Notes under the pieces: model-generated
What the model was told of the DNA's origin: nothing
The model's input: the letters and a program-made list of their open reading frames with translations, nothing else
Databases searched by the model: none
Shown: piece by piece, positions 12,130 to 24,000 of the stretch
Layout: each line of letters opens with the position of its first letter
How positions within the stretch are numbered: position 1 is the stretch's first letter
Made by a program: the position numbers and the translations under genes
Origin: Takakia lepidozioides
Taxonomy: Eukaryota; Streptophyta; Takakiopsida; Takakiales; Takakiaceae
Reading direction: 5' to 3'
DNA: 64,000 nt
Assembly (NCBI GenBank): GCA_030704615.1
Contig: CM060732.1
Span: 27,571,053 to 27,635,052 of the forward strand

Positions 12130-12493
12130 AGTTCCTTTTAGGTCAAGAACCAGTGATGAAAACGTTCATCGCATGGATGAAAATGTGTACCGTCATGACT
12201 TAGCCATTTTCTCCTGGCAAAGCATAAGTTCAGTGCGCTCATGAAATTACCTACATGAAGGGATACATCCTTTCTGCAGTTGGGATGACGGGCACTCCGT
12301 CATAGTGATGTAGGTCGTAATGGTAAACATATGTAATGTTCTCTCCCCTGCATTCACACTACATATGTAGTGTGTCTCCCTTTTTAAGTGTCAGGGTCCT
12401 CACTGACCACCTTCACTGGCTGATCACACACTGGTGGTACGAAGGGTTTCAAGTCCCTCCTACTTCTTGTCCATTCCTTGTTTGCCCCATCTC
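12130..12493. other. Junction region, no gene
   Basis: No coding region is seen. It lies between the truncated LTR of element A and the 3' end of element B's pol. Read on the minus strand it contains AAAAAGGGAGACAC, a possible polypurine tract, at about 12380, so the remainder may be an LTR fragment of element B. That is tentative. Confidence 0.35.
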
Positions 12494-15193
12494 TTAGCCT
12501 GCATCTGCGTGCAGCTTCCCCTGTCCTTGTGGTGTTTCCTGCATCTTTGTACCCCAAAAGTCATAAGGTCCCTCCCATGGAGATGTCATGGAAGATCTCT
12601 TTCCAGGCCTCAACATCATAACCTTGTTGTTTTCCATCAACTTGCAGTAGGTATGCCCAGTTTGATGCCTCCTTTCATAATCCCTTGCCTGCTGCCGCTG
12701 CCCTTTCTTCACATTTTTTCGCAGCTTTGCCTTCATCTCTGTGAGAAGCTGGATTTTCTGTTGCATCATAAGTGTGACCTCTGCTACAGATCCATCAGAA
12801 TTTACTGGTGTTGTAAGAAAATGCAACCTGTTGTCAATTCCCAGCCTTGGAATTCTACCAGTAAGTACTTGAAAAGGTGAGAATCCAGTGGAAGCATGGA
12901 CACCCATTCTGTAACCAAACAGGGCCTTATAGAGATTCTGATCCCATTCAGTGTCGTTTCCAACTCCTAGGGTGGTGATGCTCTATTTGAGAGACTTAAT
13001 GACCCTTTCCACCATACCGTTACACTGAGGCCAGTAGGGGGCGCTATGCTCCCTCTTTATACCGTATTCGTGGCATGTATCTTCAAACTCACCTCCCCAC
13101 TCTGTGCCATTGTCAGTGAGCAACGTATGTGGGCAGCTATACCTGTCAATTACTTCTTCCTCAATAAAACGGGCAGCAAGGGCTGCTGTATGATCTGCCA
13201 CTGGTGCAGCTTCTATCCATTTTGAGAAGTGATCGATTGCCACCAGAAAGTACTGATTGCCCCTGCTGGTTATAGGTAATGGTCCTGCCGTGTCAATTGC
13301 AACTCTGAAAAACAGATCTACTACTGGAATGCTGTGAAGTTTTGAGCTACCTGAGCGCAATACTCCGTTCTGTTTGGCCATCTGACATTTACCACAACCC
13401 TTGAGAACTTTCCTGATGAGTTTTGTTCTATCATGCCAAAAATAACGTCGGTATATCTCCTCTTGAGTTCTTCTGACTCCAAAGTGGCCAGTGGCTTCAT
13501 GTACTTCAGTGATTATTGCCCCTCTGTCAGTTCTTGGTGGAACTACCCTTCCATCAAAGTAGACCTCACCTTTGAGATAGGAGTACTGCCTTGCCCGCCT
13601 CTTGGCTCTCGTGCTCTCCTCTTTTGTCAGGTAGTCATTGACTTCTCCAAAACATAAGAGGTGCATGACTTCCACATCATCAAGCACATCAGGTTGCCTT
13701 TCCTCCTTAACAGCTGTTGTATGCTGGTCAGAGCTGATGAGAGAGCATTTCCCCCATCTTTCAGCCTCACGTAATAATGACATCTGAGTAGCTTTGGTGG
13801 GTGCGGTCCATGGTACCCAGTCCCCTTCATCAATCTTGTTGCAAGAAGAAGTGGCTGGTTCTGAACCACTTGTTCCATCACTGTCTGAAGAACAAAACGT
13901 CTTGGTGGAACACTCACCCCCCATGTTTTCCTTGGCTGGGCGTTCTGATGAGGAAGTCAACCGCGTTCTTCTTGTAGTTGGAGTGCTTGTCAAGTCTTGA
14001 AGGAATGGTGTCTCTTGCAAGCTTCCCTTTTCATTGTTTGATCTCTCTTCCACAAGTTCACAGGCTGGATGTACCTCGCTCAGCTCCTTATCACGAGCAC
14101 GAGATCCTCGGGTAATCACGTGGATGGTGGGACAAGAGGGCATCAGATGCTCCCTTTCCTTGTTGCTGATTGCAGTAGCCTCTATCCTTCCTGCACCCTT
14201 ATCCTTCCAAATACCCTCCCTTACCAGATTGACAGAGCTTGATTGATCAATACCCTTTCCTTGTTTTTTTGTAGCAAAAGTCTGTGCAGCAAAAGTCACC
14301 CTCTTTCCTTCTCCATCTGGCATTATGCCTGGTTTCAGTTCTCCCTTCAATATGCCATGATCCTTGGTCAACATTCTACCTGTGGAAGGTCTTACTATGC
14401 CCGGAACAAACTCAAATGAAAAGTCACCAAGTAAGTCTATGCCTATGTGGTGCTCTGAGTACAGCCACCAATATGGATCTAGATCTGTTTCCAAAGAAAA
14501 ATGACTTCCCAACAGTATTTTCTTGAAGTGCCAAAGGCCCCATACACATGCATAGTACTCTTCTCTTTTGCAAATCATCTCCCTTTTTTCACTGCTATAC
14601 CCTACTTGCCTATGAGCTTCTTCTCTCAACTCCTCCTTACCCTCCTTAAATTGAAATAACGAAGCATTGATGGCACCCCTATCCCAAGCTAGCTTAAGAA
14701 GATAGGCTCCATCCCTCTTTCTCCCTTCCTTTTTCTGACTGTACAGAGAAGTAGAGTATACCTCGATTTCCTCGGTTTCCTCAGCTGGTCCCACTGGATA
14801 CCTGCATAGTGCATCTACGTTAGCATGCCTAGCACCTGCTCTGTGAACAATTTCAAACTCAAAATCTTGTAACATCATGATCCATCTACCCCTGCGTCCA
14901 TATGCGTCACTTACCGTTGCCAACCACTCCAGTGGTTTGTGATCAGTCCTGATTACAAAAGGGGTTCCATACAGGTACTGCCGAAAGTGTAATACTCCCC
15001 ACACCAGGGCATAGCATTCACCTTCCATAGGGTGATATTTGCGCTGAGCATGAGATAGTACCTTACTGGCGTATGCAATGACCCTCTCCTTTTTATACTC
15101 CTTTTGTGACAAGACTGCCCCTACTCCTTTGAATGTAGCGTGCTTAGAACTTCTAGTGAAAATGAGACTGCCAACCACATAGAGCAAAGACAA
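12494..15193 (-). pseudogene. pol: Element B: Ty3/gypsy pol fragment (RNase H-spacer-integrase)
   Basis: On the minus strand the frame runs from 15193 to 12983, then after a single TAG continues in the same frame to 12494. It opens inside RNase H (GVGAVLSQ, EGECYALVWG, TDHKPLEWL), so protease and RT are missing and the element is 5'-truncated near 15193. A second block follows (about residues 195-275) with YSSEKREM, YYACVWGLWHFKK and LETDLDPYWWL, which looks like a degenerate second RNase H. After a long low-complexity spacer comes integrase with HEATGHFG, CGKCQ, the catalytic positions in AIDTAGPLP, LTDNGTEWGGEF and NGMVERVIK, and a C-terminal part ending with SPWEGPY. The TAG replaces a residue between ...KSLK and SITTLG and is compatible with CAG. 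Confidence 0.85.
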
Positions 15194-17174
15194 GCCATGT
15201 TGAAAGGAAGAGAGAGATAGGGCTAATCATGTCAAGACTAGTAAGGAATTAGTTTGATGTTTTATTTTTTGTCTTAAGAGTGGAAAGACCTAACCCTAGA
15301 GAGCTAACCATGCAATGGGATCTCTAAGTAGGGTGTGGGTTCTCTTTTTGTTGGCCACTAGGCCTTATTTTCATGTGTGAAGCTAACTAAGCATGCGAGA
15401 GAAGCCAACCCACTAACATTTGGGTAGATGCTTGCATGAAGCTTGGTGGGAAACCTTCTTTATATTTTTATTTTTCTTGAAGCAAGTGTGTGTAGCTTAT
15501 TGTATACTAAGCCCACTATACTTGCCATTCATTTGTCTCTTTGTTAAGCATATCACCCCCCATAGGGGAGAAGCAAGGTGGAAGAGCTAGCAAAGTTTTG
15601 ATGTTTTTTTCAAGTATATTTTGTCACTGGAATTTTATTTTTCATGCATAACTAATTTACAGGTCAGAAATTTGATCTAATGTGGCCTCCCTGGCTTGGT
15701 TAAGCCATGGAGGACCATAGCTAACCTTTGGGGAGGGTAGGCTAGCCCATTTGCGGTTAGCTTTGTATTATTTTCTTGTTTTTTTTAGGTGAAGGCAAAA
15801 AAGCCATGGATTCATGACGGGGTTCCCAAAAGTGAAGCGCCATAAAGGGGATACCATGGCTATAGCCAAAGGATGGCTAATGATGTGAAGCGGGCTGCAG
15901 GCCCCGTGTACCTTGAGGCGTTGACCACCCCAACCCCTAAGCTGCTCGACAAGAGCCACGCAGGGGGGGGGTTGGGTAGGCCGTGTTTGCCACTTAAGTT
16001 ATTCCTGGCTGTACCCAACGGTCCGTTGCTTTACCCGCGCTGCCGCGACCAACGGTCCGTCGCCTTGCCACACGTGGCCCTGCGCGGGTCTGCGACCAGC
16101 GGGCAAAAGGGATGGGACGGACTAGCGGATAATAGCTTAAGGGGGGGGGGGGGGGGTCTTAGGTAGAAAAATACGTTGTGAATGGTTTTTGTCTTGTCGA
16201 TCGAGGAAGTTTTGATATGTTGTCCTCTTAGCGGCTGGGTCGGAAATTAGAATAGAGGGTTGAGGGCCCCGAGGCCTTCGTTTTGGTATGTCATAGGTGG
16301 TCAGATGGGGAATCGGCCGCTCGGCTCACATCGAGACACCTTGCTCACGAAAGCGGACGAGAAGTACAAAGCTTTTGGGAGGGGTAGAAGGGGGTTTGGA
16401 GTGGGAGAGGGAGTCATATCTGTTTGCACCCAGTCTTAAAATGCACTTAGGAAGGTGGAGGAACCAACAGTGGACCCACCAAGATATATTATTCATATGT
16501 GAGAAGCGTTTTTTGAGGAATGGGGAAGAGTGGATGGTTAGCCATAGATGGATGAGGGACGGATGAGATTAACAATATTTCTTCCATAGGATGGATGAAT
16601 GGTGGATGAAAAGATGATGATGAATGCAGTTTTCATCCGTTTACAGGGATGAACGTTTCAGCGGCAGATTTTTGACTCCTAGATTTTCTCACGCCACAAC
16701 GCAGATGTTTTGGTTCTGTAGGCACGACATAATGACTTGTGTATTTGGCAAGCCTAAGTACGGGATTCAGGGAATGCCAGAGCCTCCGGGCATCTGGCCT
16801 GTTGCACCGGGTTGCAACCTCTCTTAGAATGAGGCGGATGCTCTTTCTGTAGCAATATCTCGAATGGGCAACGCACAGACGTCCCGACCCACCCATTTAC
16901 AATTCCTCAAACCCAACCATTGTAGACTGCGAGGTCTAGTGGAGACGGATTGGACAATTCTGCACATCCCACAATGCGATTCGGAAGAGTGAATAGACGA
17001 CACCCTCCCAACAAGTTGAATGAGACTCGGATTGTCAATGCTCTTGGGATGGCTTTCACTATTCAAAGCTCCGTCAACGTACCCACAGTTACAATGCCTC
17101 TTGCTTTGGAACTTTGAATTTGAAACACTCATTTCATTGCCAATCGTCATATTTGTTGCAAATTCTCATTTCAG
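15194..17174. other. Intergenic, no recognisable gene
   Basis: No frame with a recognisable protein is seen. The segment is AT-rich at first, then GC-rich near 15890-16110. It holds a 16-base G homopolymer (16141-16156) and scattered GGATGAA-type short repeats near 16530-16630. Confidence 0.5.
16141..16156 (+). repeat. G16 homopolymer
   Basis: There are sixteen consecutive G residues after GCTTAA. A shorter G run lies at 15964-15971. Homopolymer length may be imprecise in an assembly. Confidence 0.8.
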
Positions 17175-18309
17175 TATCGTTTAATGGATATGTGGCATTG
17201 CAAGGTGACTGAGAATGCATTCATTGTCACCAACTTGTCCCACATGCTCTTCCGAGTGAAGGATGTCGGGAAGCAGGGGGTGCAAGAGTTTGCCAATTCG
17301 CTCGGTGCCGACCTACTGTGCAAGTCGGAGGCAAAGGCAGACAGAACCTGATATAGGCTGAGTATGGACGCCATGGTAGACTACATATTTTGGGTACAAC
17401 GCCCAACTATTTTGTTGACGTAATCAGTCTTTTCTCCCCCAATAGAAGAAAAAATGTGGAGCATGATTTCTAATCTTATGTGCGCATTGTTGACAGACGA
17501 AAATTGAGCAGGATTTGGCACATGCGCAGAGGTTCTACATGGAGTTGGAGGAGAAAAAACTAACCCTCCCGACACTAGAATCGTATCTGAAAGCTGCGGA
17601 GGCGAAGGCTCGCGTCAAGTACAAGTCGCGGATGATGAAGTACGTGGCCATTGCCGATCCCGCCCGTGGTGCTGACTTTCTGGTGGAGGTGGGGAAGCAC
17701 TACTCCCGCGCTCTCAAGCCCACGATGACACTGGAGAAGTTGCATCGTCTAGCCTCAACTTGTGTGGATGCAACAGAGAAGGTTACACATTCTTAAGCTG
17801 CCTTCTCTTGTGGCAACAATTCATTTTCGTGGTGTCTTTCGCTTACTAATATGTACGCTGCTTGGACAGACCCGGTGGCTCCAAATCTGGAATGGGTCCC
17901 AGAGTACAAGGGACATGTGGAGCTTCCCAAAACCCGACAAACTGTCCGACCCCACATTCGACATGTGGATGAACCGCATGACATGGTGGTTTCAGGTACT
18001 TTCCCACGCTTCATTTGGTGCTTCTACTCTTGTATCGGGTGGATTTCTTGTATTTCTTGAGGAATGCGGTTTGATAGAGAATCTCCGCAGGTGATGACGA
18101 ATGCACAAGAGCAGCTTGACACCCAAGCACATCAGTTCAAGCTGGAGATTGTAGGAGAAGCAGAGAGCCTACGCGACTATGAGATGAGGTACTTTCTGCT
18201 CTACAAAACCGACCTGTTCTTTCGAGAGATACCGCATGCTCGGCAGAGCCATGAGTTCACCGATCAGCCAAACGCGGACAAAGCGGCAATGCGCCTTCTG
18301 TACAGATAA
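17175..18309 (+). pseudogene. Unrecognised multi-exon gene or gene relic
   Basis: Four coding blocks are separated by intron-like gaps. They are 17175-17351 (after TTTCAG; contains WHCKVTENAF), 17497-17781 (after TTGACAG, ending GAAG|GTTACA; FYMELEEKKLTLPTLESYLK), 17870-17995 (after GGACAG, ending TTTCAG|GTACTT; NLEWVPEYKGHVELPKTR) and 18091-18309 (after CCGCAG; ends with LLYR and TAA). Blocks 2-4 have good GT-AG borders. Block 1 lacks an obvious donor before its stop, so the gene may be broken or the model incomplete. No domain is recognised. The composition is that of an ordinary soluble host protein, unlike the neighbouring retroelements. The satellite array begins about 130 bp downstream. 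Confidence 0.5.
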
Positions 18310-18439
18310 ATATGCGGTGCTCTTCCTTGATCCGTGGCCATTGTAGTCCCTAGAGTTCGTAGATGTAAAACGGCTTGTGTGGGGCATGACAATTGGTTGT
18401 GAAGAAATGGCTAAGTCCCTGGGGTGCCTGTCCCCGAGA

Positions 18440-19370
18440 CAGAGAAAAAGGCCCCGAATTTCCAGTCTTAGTGGAAGCCACCCTAGGGACTAGCCATTTG
18501 TCCCCCAGAATCTGGAAATTCGGCACCATTTTCCCAACTTGTGAGGGCCCAGAATGGCTGTCCAATGAGGTGCTCGCCACGACACGGGAAAAATGGCGCC
18601 GAATTTGCAGTTTAGGTGCCATCCACCCTGGGGACTTCACCATTTCTTGCCCCCGGAACTGGAAATTCGGCGCCATTTTCTCCCAGTTTGGCCCAAAAAT
18701 GGCTAAGTCCCAGAAGGGGCTGGCCCCCAACCTGGAAAAATGGCGCCGAATTTCCAGTGTCGGTGCCAGCCACCCCCGGGACTTGGCCATTTTTGGGGCA
18801 CGGAACTGGAAATTCGGCGCCATTTTTCCAGGTTAGGTCCGAAAGTGGCTAAATCCTAGAAAGGGCTGGCCACCAACCTGGAAAAATGGTGCCGAATTAC
18901 CAGTGTTGGTGCCAGCCACACCCGGGACTTGGCCATTTTTGGGGCACGGAACTGGAAATTCGGCGTCATTTTTTCTGGTTGGGTCGGAAAGTGGCTAAGT
19001 CCCAGAAAGGGCTGGGCCCCAACCTGGAAAAATGGTGCTGAATTTCCACTGTCGGTGCTAGCCACCCCCGGGACTTAGCCATTTTCAGGGCACGGAACTG
19101 GAAATTCGGCACCATTTTCCCAGGTTGGGTCCAAAAGTGGCCAAGTCCCAGAAAAGGCTGGGCCCCAACCCGGAAAAATGGCGCCGAATTTCCAGTTTCG
19201 GTGCTAGCCACCCAAGGGACAGCCATTTCTGGTGCCCAAAAGTGGAAATTTGGCGCCATTTTTCTAGGTTGGGCCCCCAAACGTCTAAGTCCCAGATAGA
19301 GCTACCTCGCCCTCGGGAAAAATGGCGCCGAATTACCACTTTCGTTGCCCGGCACCCTGGGGAGCCTGCT
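18440..19370. repeat. Satellite with ~146-bp period and internal inverted repeats
   Basis: About six diverged units. The marker CCCAGAA(A)GGGCTGG recurs with cagaa starting at 18711, 18857, 19003, 19149 and 19293, so spacing is 146, 146, 146 and 144. Each unit carries GGAAATTCGGCGCCATTTTTCC and, further on, its reverse complement, so a unit can fold into a long stem. Long open frames on both strands over this array are by-products of the repeat and are not annotated as genes. Confidence 0.88.
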
Positions 19371-19760
19371 CACCCTTTCAACCATATTTGACTGACCTCA
19401 TACTTGTACGGTACCTTTAAGATGGCATGTGAAATACACTTGCAAAGTTTCAAAACACTCAAAAATCATTTGATATGTTCATGATTGATTCACCCTTTCA
19501 ACCATTTTAGATTGACTTGAAACTTGTGAAAGACCTGTAAAATGGCATGTGCAAGACACTTGCAAAGTTTCAAATCAATTTAAAATCATTTGGTAGGGGG
19601 ACGATTGGTTCACCCTTTAAACCATTTTAGATTGATGTCATACTTCACAAAGACGTGTAAGAGGGCATGTAGAAGACACTTGCAAAGTTTCGGAGCAATA
19701 AAATATCATTTCATTGAGGAAGTTTCCGTTCACCCTTTCATCCAATTTTGGATTTGTACT
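19371..19760. repeat. Satellite with 120-bp period
   Basis: CACCCTTTCAACC or close variants start at 19371, 19491, 19611 and 19731, an exact 120-bp spacing. ACACTTGCAAAGTTTC also recurs once per unit. There are three full units and the start of a fourth. It abuts the 146-bp satellite without a gap. Confidence 0.88.
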
Positions 19761-21045
19761 AAATAAAATGATTTAGAGGGCATAAGATTGTGGATTTGTG
19801 GGGCGCAATGATTTTGTTTTTGGCTTGATTTTGTTCTGTGAGTTGAACCCTCACACCACCACATCCTTGCCAAAAATTGTACTAAAGAAAAATGTTTGAA
19901 AAAAAACATTCATCCTTTGCTCTATGCTCACTATTGCAGAACTCTCTATGAAGAGTGCATAAAGTTGAAGATCACTGCACCTTGGAGTGCAAATGAGGGA
20001 ATAAAATAGTTCCACTGGTCATAGATGTGACAAGTTGCCCCTTACATGAAACCGTATGGTCTCGATGTCCTCAGTCGGGTGTTGGATCCTAGAGCAAGGG
20101 TCATATGTAACGGGAATCCCGATGTGTTCGCAAATGTTGCAAGGTTCACCAATAGTTTGATTGGTAAACCTAAAATGACCAATGTATTGTGGGATGAGCG
20201 ACATGAGGGGGATGTTAGGCTGGCATCCAAGACATCAAATTTTGTTAAAAGAAATTTTAGAGCAAATTTGACAAAAAAAGATTTCTTAATAATCCAGTTT
20301 TTATTTTTCCCCATAAATCTGGGAAGCATCAAGACTGTGCGCTGATGATGTGATCTCACCTAGCAGATAGGGTGACATCCTTTTTATTTTTCTTATTTTT
20401 TTAAAAATTTAAGTTTTTAAAATTTTCGGGTAGTCCAAGCAGCTTTAAGCAAATGACAGCAATGATGTGGCATGACAATGGCTTGGCACTATGCACCCTA
20501 TTAATGAAGTACAAGACAGGAAATTTTGGGTTTGTCTCGGCACCCCTTGAATTAGTTGAATACTAATGTTGTGCATTATATATTTATGCAGTGGGACTAT
20601 AAAGGATGACTTCCTGGGCCTCATTGGTGACCCTGGTGGAGCCACATAGGACCGGTGGTGTGAACAATCCACAGGTTTTTGTGTGGATGCATCCAGCTGC
20701 CATTGGGAAGGACAAAGACACAGATGCAGGGTTGGCCATAAACTGAGTTTGGGCAAAGCTCTCATCAGACGATGCTATTACACTGAGGTGTGGCAGGCTA
20801 GCTTTAGGACTTAGGGTTTAGGGTCAGTCAAAATCCTCCTTTCATTAATTACCTCCACAAGTCAAGTGCAATTATGGGCTGAGATGCTGCGTAGGCCCCA
20901 CTACCATTTCCTGTGGATATGCCACAGGAAATGCCCTCAACATCACATCATGGTCAATATTCTCAGGAAATGGTGGATGAACTCAGTAGCTACACAAATC
21001 AATGAATGAAGCAAGACACTTGCACCTTTCCAGAAGAACATCGTT
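19761..21045. other. Intergenic 3' of the PPR gene
   Basis: No recognisable gene. The segment is AT-rich, with a poor-quality frame near 20046-20345 that is probably chance. A short TTAGGGTTTAGGG run at about 20812-20825 is too small to call telomeric. Confidence 0.5.
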
Positions 21046-24000
21046 TCACCAGTAATCCCCACAAGAACAAACCCCATCTTCAAAGTGGTGAAAGCGGTTA
21101 GCATCCCGTACAACAATTGCTCGGCCAACAATCTTTGAAATGAACTTGGTGGAGGTGTGGCAGTCACCACACACCCGAAGATTCTTGATGAGGAGGAGAG
21201 GCGCCCGAGGGGCCGTGCTGATCAGCCCAAAGCCAATGGCCAGCTTCTCACTGTGGTGGCAAAGAGAAAACTCCTTTTGCTCCTCCCCGACATCATGCAA
21301 TACAAAGCGCGTGTCAGGCACATACCCTGCCTCCTTCATCTGCCCAAACAATCTTCTTAGCTCAGCATGGATTTCCTTAATTTTGGGATGCAATTTGTCA
21401 TCTACAACAAAGGTGTGCACTCTGTTGCCAACCTCAATGCAGCAGCAACCTGCCTCCTTTCTGACCCCTCTGACCTTCATCATTTTTCTCACCTTTGCAC
21501 TATCATCCCACCTGCCAGCTGCAGCATAGATGTTTGATAGCAACACGTAAGTCGCGGCGTCCTGTTCATCCCACTTAAGAATAGATGTTGCCGCACGTTC
21601 AGCCATCTCCACATTGCCATGGACTCTGCAGGCACCAAGCAAGGCCTTCCACACCACAGCATCTGGTTTGATTGGCATTTTATTAATGAGGTCCTCTGCC
21701 TCATTCAATTGCCCCGCACGTCCAAGGAGGTCCACCATGCAGCCAAAGTGCTTCACTGTTGGAGTGACACCATGATCTTGACTCAGGGAATCAAAGTAGC
21801 GTCTTCCTTCATCCAGTAGGCCAACGTGGCTGCACGCAGAGAGAACACATACAAAGGTGATACTGTCTGGCTTCAAGCCTTCGTTCAGCATTCCTTCAAA
21901 TAGTTGCAGGGCCTCCATATGACAACCATGCTGGGCATATCCTGCGATCATCCCATTCCAGGACACCACATCTCGTTCAGCCATATTGTCGAACACTCCC
22001 TTTGCATCCTTGATGCACCCACATTTGGCATACATATCCATAAGGGTATTGTTCAGAATGACATCTGGTACAATTCCAGCTTTCACGATGACACCATGGA
22101 CCTCCTTGCCCTTATCCAGGGCAGCCAGGCTCGCACATGCATTACAAATGGAAACAAACGTGATGTGGTTGGGCGTCACCCCTTCCTGCATCATTTGCTC
22201 ATAGGTCTCCAAAGCCTCCATCCCGCACCCCTGCTGTGCATATCCTGCGATCATCGCATTCCACGACACAACATCTCGTTTGGCCATATGGTCAAACACT
22301 CCCTTTGCATCCTTGATGCACCCACATTTGGCATACATATCCACGAGGGTATTGTTCAGAATGACATCTGGTACGATCCCAGCTTTGACGATGTCACCAT
22401 GGACCTCTCTGCCCTTCTCCAGGGCTGCCAGGCTCGCACACGCATTGCAAACACAAACAAACGTGATGCGGTTGGGCTTCACCCCTTCCCCCATCATTTG
22501 CACATAGGATACCAAAGCCTCCATCCCGCGCCCCTGCTGTGCATAGCCTGCGACCATTGTATTCCATGATACCACATCTCGTTCAGCCATATCGTTGAAC
22601 ACTCCCATTGCATCCTTGATGCTCCCACATTTGGCATACATGTCCACCAGGGTATTGTTCAGAATGACATCTGGTACAATTCCAGCTTTCACGATGTCAC
22701 CATGGACCTCTTTGGCCTTTTCCAGGGCTGCCAAGCTCGCACACGCATTGCAAAGGCAAACAAACGTGATGTGGTTGGGCTTCACCCCTTCCTGCATCAT
22801 TAGCTCATAGGTCTCCAAAGCCTCCAGCCCGAGCTCCTGCTGTGCATATCCTGCAATCATTGTGTTCCACGACACCACATCTCGTTCAGCCATATTGTCA
22901 AATACGCTCTTTGCATCCTCGATGCACCCACATTTGGCATACATGTCCACGAGAGTATTGTTCAGAATGATATCTGGTACAATTCCAGCTTTCATGATGT
23001 CACCATGGACCACTTTGCCCTTTTCCAGGTCTGCCAGGCTTGCACATGCATTACAAACACAAACAAATGTGATTCGGTCAGGCTTCACCCCTTCTCGCAT
23101 CAATTGCTCATAGGTCTCCAAAGCCTCCATCCCACGCCCCTGCTGTGCATATCCTGAGATCATTGCATTCCACGACACCACATTTCGTTCACCCATACTC
23201 TCGAACACTCCCTTTGCATCTTCAATGCTCCCACATTTGGCGTACATGTCCACAAGGGCAGTGCTCAGAACGACAGCTGGTACAATTCCAGCTTTCACAA
23301 TGTCACCATGGACCTCTTTGCCCTTTTCCAGGGCAGCCAGGCTCGCACACGCATTGCAAATGCAAACAAATGTGATGTGGTTGGGCTTCACCCCTTCCCG
23401 CATCATTAGCTCATAGGTCTCCAAAGCCTCCATCCCGAGCTCCTGCTGTGCATATCCTGCTATCATTGCGTTCCACGACACCACATCTCGTTTGGCCATA
23501 TGGTCAAACACTCCCTTTGCATCCTCGATGCTCCCACATTTGGCATACATGTCCACCAGGGCAGTGTTCAGAACCACATCTGGTACAATTCCAGCTTTGA
23601 TGATGTCACCATGCACTTCTTTAGCCTTTTCCAGGGCTGCCAGGCTTGCACATGCATTGCAAATGCAAACAAATGTGATGTGGTCAGGCTTCAACCCTTC
23701 CCCCATCATTTGCTCATAGGTCTCCAAAGCCTCCATTCCGCACCCCTGCTGTGCATATCCTGTGATCATTGCATTCCACGACACCACATTTCGTTCAGCC
23801 ATATTGTCAAACACTCCCTTTGCATCTTCAACGCTCCCGCATTTGGCATACATGTCCACCAGGGCAGTGTTCAGAATGACATCTGGCACAATTCCAGCTT
23901 TAATAATGTTACCATGGACCTCTCTGCCCTTTTCCAGGGCTGCCAGGCTTGCACATGCATTGGAAACACAAACGAACGTGATGTGGTTGGGCTTCACACC

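Noticed and set aside
18350-19391. Overlapping long open frames on both strands over the 146-bp satellite (for example MAPNFQFRAPKMAKSRGWLA)
   Set aside because: They arise from the period and symmetry of the repeat, appear on both strands at once, and have no independent protein signature.
20811-20826. Interstitial telomere repeat (TTTAGGG-like)
   Set aside because: Only about two units are present, which occurs by chance. A similar short run is at 44571.
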